Source: an uncultured Pelagibacteraceae bacterium (GTDB lineage: Bacteria; Pseudomonadota; Alphaproteobacteria; Pelagibacterales; Pelagibacteraceae). From it: 37,537 nucleotides of DNA. The translations under genes were made by a program, and so were the position numbers. Where the stretch lies: NCBI GenBank assembly GCA_902612575.1, contig CACMDZ010000008.1:1-37537 (forward strand). Reading direction: 5' to 3'. A model generated the notes under the pieces. It had not been told where the DNA came from. It worked only from the letters and a program-made list of their open reading frames with translations, and did no database searches. Each line of letters begins with the position of its first letter. Position 1 is the stretch's first letter. Shown in pieces: positions 33,941-37,537 of this stretch.

Positions 33941-34307
33941 TTTTTTATTTATTAACGCTTTTTTGCTTCTTTTATCAAATAATCTATTTGGAGATACTTT
34001 ACTCAAAAGCGAATCCACAGCTGAGCTTAGTGTTCTTGACAAAGTTAGTTCAAAAAATACAAATATTAAAATTCAGATTGGAGAAGAATTTTTTTTTCAA
34101 AATTTAAATATAAAAGTTTTAAAATGTTACAATTCAGAATTTGATGATGACCCTGAAGTAACAGCTTATTTACAAGTAAAAGATATTACAATGAAAAATA
34201 ACGATAAGGTATTTGTTTTCAATGACTGGACATTTGCATCAAGCCCTTCCATAAGACCATTCGACCATCCGGTTTACGATGTATGGTTAAAAAAATGTTA
34301 TAGTTAG
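33903..34307 (+). CDS. DUF2155-family exported protein
   Basis: I start at the ATG at 33903, giving 134 residues; the frame is open back to 33831 but that part is only a shadow of the NDUFA12 gene. This start gives a signal peptide (Lys-rich, then hydrophobic IINFLFINAFLLLLSNNLFG). The mature part shows the DUF2155 pattern: ELSVLDKVSSKNTNIKIQIGE, LNIKVLKCYNS with one Cys, AYLQVKDI, and the conserved end DWTFASSPSIRPFDHPVYDVWLKKC with a second Cys. The two Cys may form a disulfide in the periplasm. Function is unknown. It overlaps NDUFA12 by 38 nt and the convergent accC by 4 nt. Confidence 0.85.
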   Translation: MLSKKNIKAGIINFLFINAFLLLLSNNLFGDTLLKSESTAELSVLDKVSSKNTNIKIQIGEEFFFQNLNIKVLKCYNSEFDDDPEVTAYLQVKDITMKNNDKVFVFNDWTFASSPSIRPFDHPVYDVWLKKCYS

Positions 34308-35641
34308 ATTACTTTTTCTTTATCTAGCCAACTAACATTGAATTCAGATGTAATAAATTTTTTATTTTTAAGCAAAGCTTTATGTAGCTGTATAGTTGTT
34401 GTTATTCCATCAATTACAAACTCATCTAGAGATCTAAGCATTCTTTGTATTGCTTCTTCTCTATTTCTCCCGTGAGTGATCACTTTACAAATCATACTGT
34501 CATAATATGGTGTAATATTATAACCTTGATAAATTGATCCATCAACTCTTGTTCTAAATCCAGATGGTTGATGACACATTCCTATTCTACCAGGAGAGGG
34601 TTGAAAATTATTACTTGGGTCTTCTGCATTGATTCTACATTCAATTGCGTGACCTCTTGGATTAATGTCACTTTGTTTTAAAGCTGTATCACCTGAATAA
34701 GCTATCCATATTTGCTCTTTTATTATATCAATTCCAGTAACCATCTCAGTTACAGGGTGTTCAACTTGAACTCTAGTGTTCATTTCCAGAAAATAAAAAT
34801 TTCTATCCTCATATATAAACTCAACTGTTCCTGCACCTTCATATCCAATTTTACTAACCATACTTACAGTTTTTTCAAACAGATCTTTTCTAATACTATC
34901 ATTTAAAATCGGGCTAGGAGTTTCTTCTATGAGTTTTTGATGTCTTCTTTGAACTGAGCAATCCCTCTCATGTAAATGAACAGTTCTATTCTTACCCGAA
35001 AGAACTTGAACTTCAATATGCCTAGGATTTTGAAAGAATTTTTCTATATAAACCTCATCATTGCCAAAAAACTTTTTTGCCTCTTGTTTTGCTGTTAAAA
35101 AAAGGTTTTCAAATTCTTCAATCTTATTTACAACTTTCATTCCTTTTCCACCACCACCACCTGATGCTTTTATTAGAACGGGAAAACCAACTCTTTCACA
35201 TATTTTTTTTGCTTCATTAATATCTTTTATACCCCCATCAGAGCCTTCGATAACAGGTAGGCCATATTGTTTTGCGATTTTTTTGGCTTCTATTTTATCG
35301 CCCATCATTTTAATTAAATCAGATGAAGGACCAATAAATTTAATATTGTTTTCCTCTAGTATTTTTGCAAATTCAAAATTCTCTGATAAAAAACCATATC
35401 CGGGATGAACTGCTTCAGACCCAGTTAATTCTATTGCTGACATAATTGCAGGTATATTTAAATAACTGAGCGTGGGTTGGTGAGGTCCTACACAAATACT
35501 TTCATCAGCCAATCTAACATGCATGCTTTCTCTATCTACATCTGAGTGTATTGCAACTGTTGCTATACCCCATTCTTTGCAAGCTCTAATTATTCTTACT
35601 GCGATTTCACCTCTGTTGGCTATAAGTATTTTCTTAAACAT
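34304..35641 (-). CDS. accC: biotin carboxylase subunit of acetyl-CoA carboxylase
   Basis: AccC carboxylates the biotin on AccB using ATP and bicarbonate, the first half-reaction to malonyl-CoA. The 445-residue protein has the MFKKILIANRGEIAVRIIRA opening, ATP-grasp loop IKASGGGGGKGMKVV (157-171), ERDCSVQRRHQKLIEETPSP and the catalytic EMNTRVQVEHPVTEMVTG region. The length is typical. It is 5 nt downstream of accB. The product feeds FabD, encoded elsewhere in this window. Confidence 0.97.
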   Translation of the reverse strand: MFKKILIANRGEIAVRIIRACKEWGIATVAIHSDVDRESMHVRLADESICVGPHQPTLSYLNIPAIMSAIELTGSEAVHPGYGFLSENFEFAKILEENNIKFIGPSSDLIKMMGDKIEAKKIAKQYGLPVIEGSDGGIKDINEAKKICERVGFPVLIKASGGGGGKGMKVVNKIEEFENLFLTAKQEAKKFFGNDEVYIEKFFQNPRHIEVQVLSGKNRTVHLHERDCSVQRRHQKLIEETPSPILNDSIRKDLFEKTVSMVSKIGYEGAGTVEFIYEDRNFYFLEMNTRVQVEHPVTEMVTGIDIIKEQIWIAYSGDTALKQSDINPRGHAIECRINAEDPSNNFQPSPGRIGMCHQPSGFRTRVDGSIYQGYNITPYYDSMICKVITHGRNREEAIQRMLRSLDEFVIDGITTTIQLHKALLKNKKFITSEFNVSWLDKEKVI

Positions 35642-35646
35642 TTGTT

Positions 35647-36069
35647 CTATTCAAGAATTGCAATAGTCTGACCAAATTCTACTGGTTGTCCATCTTCAAC
35701 TGTGATTTCTTTTATAATTCCTTCAGTGGGACTAGGTACATGATTCATAGTCTTCATCGCCTCAATAATCATTACAGTGTCTCCTTTTTTAATTTTTCTG
35801 CCAGCCTCTGTAAATTTTTTACCTCCTGGTTCCGGAGCTAAATATGCTGTTCCAATTATTGGTGAGATTATTTTTTTTGAATTATCAACTGAAATATCCT
35901 CTTTTGTGATTTTATTTTCATGAATTGGTGTTGAAGGCTCGAAATTTTTAGACACTCTAGATTTTGAAACTTTAACCTTAACATCTTTTTCTGTATACTC
36001 TATTTCAGTCAAATTAAATTCGTCTAAATAATCATTTAATTCTTTGATAATGTTCTTATTAATTTTCAT
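35647..36069 (-). CDS. accB: biotin carboxyl carrier protein of acetyl-CoA carboxylase
   Basis: The 140-residue protein carries biotin between the two carboxylase active sites. The N-terminal helix-rich part (1-36) is followed by a flexible linker (about 37-65, short and without the Ala/Pro richness of GC-rich relatives) and the biotinyl domain. The biotin site is Lys106 in IIEAMKTMNHV; the common form is EAMKMMN, so Thr replaces Met after the lysine. The end EFGQTIAILE is typical. It overlaps aroQ by 11 nt and precedes accC by 5 nt, the classic aroQ-accB-accC order. Confidence 0.96.
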   Translation of the reverse strand: MKINKNIIKELNDYLDEFNLTEIEYTEKDVKVKVSKSRVSKNFEPSTPIHENKITKEDISVDNSKKIISPIIGTAYLAPEPGGKKFTEAGRKIKKGDTVMIIEAMKTMNHVPSPTEGIIKEITVEDGQPVEFGQTIAILE

Positions 36070-36502
36070 TTTTTAATATCTCTTGCATTGAATTTATGGC
36101 TAAAATGTAGCCATTTACTCCTAGTCCACAAATTATACCTGTAACAACTCCACTAATTAGAGATTTGTGTCTAAAATCCTCCCTTTTATATATGTTTGAT
36201 ATATGAACTTCGATGACAGGTTTCTTAAAAATACTTAAAGCATCTCTGATTGCAACTGAGGTGTGACTATATCCAGCTGCATTTATTATAATACCGGCAT
36301 AAGTTTTTCGAGCATCTTGAATAATATTTACAATCTCTCCCTCAACATTTGATTGCTTAATATCTAAATTGATATTTAAATCTTTTGCTCTATTTTGACA
36401 AATTTCTTCAAGATATTTATAATCATTGCTACCATATTGAGTTTGTTCTCTTTCACCTAATAGATTAAGATTAGGTCCATTAATAATAATTATTTTACTC
36501 AT
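36059..36502 (-). CDS. aroQ: type II 3-dehydroquinate dehydratase
   Basis: AroQ dehydrates 3-dehydroquinate in the shikimate pathway. The 147-residue protein is the dodecameric type II form: INGPNLNLLGEREQTQYGS (7-25) with the catalytic Tyr23, INAAGYSHTSVAIRDAL (73-89) and the catalytic His100 in VIEVHISNIYKREDFRHKS. Many homologues have Glu-Pro after GxR; here GEREQTQYG is a mild variant. It diverges from thiS over only 16 nt. Confidence 0.96.
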   Translation of the reverse strand: MSKIIIINGPNLNLLGEREQTQYGSNDYKYLEEICQNRAKDLNINLDIKQSNVEGEIVNIIQDARKTYAGIIINAAGYSHTSVAIRDALSIFKKPVIEVHISNIYKREDFRHKSLISGVVTGIICGLGVNGYILAINSMQEILKNEN

Positions 36503-36518
36503 TGAAGCTTTATATTAT
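36503..36518. promoter_or_regulatory. 16-nt divergent gap aroQ / thiS
   Basis: Only 16 nt separate the two ATGs. On the minus strand a TATAAT lies at 36514-36519, which would give aroQ a leader of a few nucleotides. Promoters for each gene must extend into the other's coding sequence. There is no room for a TPP riboswitch in front of thiS. Confidence 0.35.
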
Positions 36519-36737
36519 ATGAATAAAAAAAATAAAATAAAAATAGTAGTAAATGGTAAGCTTTTAACTGTAAATCTAAAATTTTCTTTAAAAAATCTTA
36601 TCGAAAAGTTAAAAACTCCAATTAATAAAGTAGCAATAGAATTAAATGAAGAAATAGTTGATAAAAAAAAAATTAATAAAATTTTTTTAAAGAATAATGA
36701 TAAAATAGAAATAGTTCACTTCATAGGTGGTGGTTAA
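36519..36737 (+). CDS. thiS: sulfur carrier protein ThiS
   Basis: ThiS is a small ubiquitin-like protein whose C-terminal glycine is thiocarboxylated to give sulfur for the thiamine thiazole. The 72-residue length fits and the protein ends in HFIGGG, the required Gly-Gly tail. The KLLTVNLKFSLKNLIEKL strand-helix region and VAIELNEEIV are consistent with the fold. It overlaps thiG by 1 nt (TAATG), its direct partner. Confidence 0.93.
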   Translation: MNKKNKIKIVVNGKLLTVNLKFSLKNLIEKLKTPINKVAIELNEEIVDKKKINKIFLKNNDKIEIVHFIGGG

Positions 36738-37510
36738 TGAAATTAGATATTCTAAAAATTGCTGATAAAAAATTCAAATCCAGACTAATTGTTGGTACTG
36801 GTAAATACAAAAATATGTTTGAGTGTTCAAAAGCAATCAAATTGTCTGGAGCTGAAATAGTTACAGTTGCAGTTAGAAGAGTAAATATAATGGATCGATC
36901 CAAACCAATATTGATGGATTATATAGATCCCAAAAAAATAATGTATCTACCAAATACTGCTGGATGTTTTACCTCAAAGGATGCTTTAAGAACCTTAAGG
37001 CTCGCAAGAGAAATAGGAGGTTGGAAAATAGTCAAATTAGAGGTTTTAGGAGATAAAAAAAATCTATTTCCAGATATGATCGAGACTTTAAAATCTACAG
37101 AAATTTTAACTAAAGAGGGATTTAAAGTAATGGTTTATTGCAATGACGATCCTCTTATGTGCAAAAGATTGGAAAATTCTGGAGCATCAGCTATTATGCC
37201 TTTAGCGGCTCCTATTGGATCCGGCTTAGGCATTCAAAATAAAACAAATATAAAAATTTTAAGGCAACAAACAAAAGTCCCTTTAATTATTGATGCTGGT
37301 ATAGGACAAGCTTCGGATGCTGTCGAAGCTATGGAAATGGGCTGTGATGCAGTATTAATTAACACTGCAATAGCAAAAGCTAAAAACCCATTTCAAATGG
37401 CAGAGGCAATGAAATATGCAGTAGTATCTGGACGAAAATCTTTTTTATCGGGGCGTATTGTACCAAATCTTATGGGCTCTCCATCTACAACAAAGAAGGG
37501 GTTAATTTAA
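36737..37510 (+). CDS. thiG: thiazole synthase ThiG
   Basis: ThiG forms the thiazole phosphate of thiamine from deoxyxylulose 5-phosphate, ThiS thiocarboxylate and dehydroglycine. The 257-residue protein is complete, ending with TAA at 37508-37510. Motifs: RLIVGTGKYKN (16-26), TVAVRRVN (43-50), LPNTAGCFTS (71-80), the Schiff-base Lys100 in IVKLEVLGD, LMPLAAPIGSGLGI and PLIIDAGIGQASDAVEAMEMG near the C-terminus. Other thiamine genes may follow beyond the right edge; the last 27 bases after the stop are a T-rich stretch with nothing I can assign. Confidence 0.96.
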   Translation: MKLDILKIADKKFKSRLIVGTGKYKNMFECSKAIKLSGAEIVTVAVRRVNIMDRSKPILMDYIDPKKIMYLPNTAGCFTSKDALRTLRLAREIGGWKIVKLEVLGDKKNLFPDMIETLKSTEILTKEGFKVMVYCNDDPLMCKRLENSGASAIMPLAAPIGSGLGIQNKTNIKILRQQTKVPLIIDAGIGQASDAVEAMEMGCDAVLINTAIAKAKNPFQMAEAMKYAVVSGRKSFLSGRIVPNLMGSPSTTKKGLI

Positions 37511-37537
37511 TTTTTTTTCTTAAAATTTTTTCTCTTC

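Noticed and set aside
35061..35408. Open plus-strand frame of 115 codons opposite accC, with a Pro run
   Set aside because: It is the antisense shadow of conserved accC; the Pro run mirrors the Gly-rich ATP-grasp loop.
36400..36518. TPP riboswitch upstream of thiS
   Set aside because: The gap is 16 nt and the preceding sequence is conserved aroQ coding; I see no THI-box motif.
1..37537. CRISPR array, tRNA/rRNA, insertion sequence or phage genes
   Set aside because: No spaced direct repeats, cloverleaf sequences with CCA-stem patterns, transposase motifs or phage proteins were seen; almost every base is assigned to housekeeping genes.

Overview
The window is a very AT-rich, gene-dense bacterial chromosome segment, most likely from a SAR11-type (Pelagibacterales) marine alphaproteobacterium or a close relative with a similarly streamlined genome. 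Alphaproteobacterial ancestry is supported by the NDUFA12 complex I accessory subunit, the adjacent DUF2155 protein, the plant-type glutamate-cysteine ligase, the NrdJ-type C-terminal module and the gene order around fabD, lptD/surA/pdxA/ksgA and accBC. Streamlining is supported by strong A/T bias, Lys/Asn/Ile-rich proteins, many start/stop overlaps of 1-22 nt and gaps mostly below 60 nt. The genus assignment is inference. No stretch above 300 bases lacks a gene; the longest gap is 114 bases (33467-33580). I found no tRNA, rRNA, CRISPR array, insertion sequence, prophage gene or convincing hairpin terminator.

Region 1 (1-15673, all on the minus strand, read right to left): rpsF-rpsR-rplI-dnaB, an RND/MMPL exporter, cvpA-purF, an HD-domain protein resembling PhnZ-type diiron oxygenases, a YyaL/DUF255 thioredoxin-fold protein, gshA-gshB for glutathione synthesis, an EamA transporter, an MFS transporter, a YdcF/DUF218 protein, and the 5' part of a PQQ-type sugar dehydrogenase that runs off the left edge. 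Fifteen genes in a row share one direction with almost no gaps.

Region 2 (15756-18355, plus): fabD-fabG-acpP-gmk, fatty-acid synthesis genes followed by guanylate kinase. It diverges from rpsF and converges on ksgA.

Region 3 (18348-25642, minus): lptF-lptG-lptD-surA-pdxA-ksgA, an outer-membrane assembly cluster (LPS export plus the periplasmic chaperone SurA) with a B6-synthesis gene and an rRNA methyltransferase, nearly every junction overlapping.

Region 4 (25698-33466): pepA-ndk (plus), purM-purN (minus), then a DUF2066 protein, hda and aspS (plus), and a standalone NrdJb-like protein (minus) equivalent to the C-terminal piece of class II ribonucleotide reductase.

Region 5 (33581-37537): NDUFA12 and DUF2155 (plus), aroQ-accB-accC (minus), thiS-thiG (plus).

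Most of the window is core housekeeping in recognisable syntenic blocks. I saw no new multi-gene defence or mobile system. The points most worth a second look are the free-standing NrdJb module, the PhnZ-like HD protein, the exporter lying between dnaB and cvpA, genes I would expect in these neighbourhoods but do not see (fabF/mltG, holC, aat, alr/radA), and several extremely short regulatory spaces.
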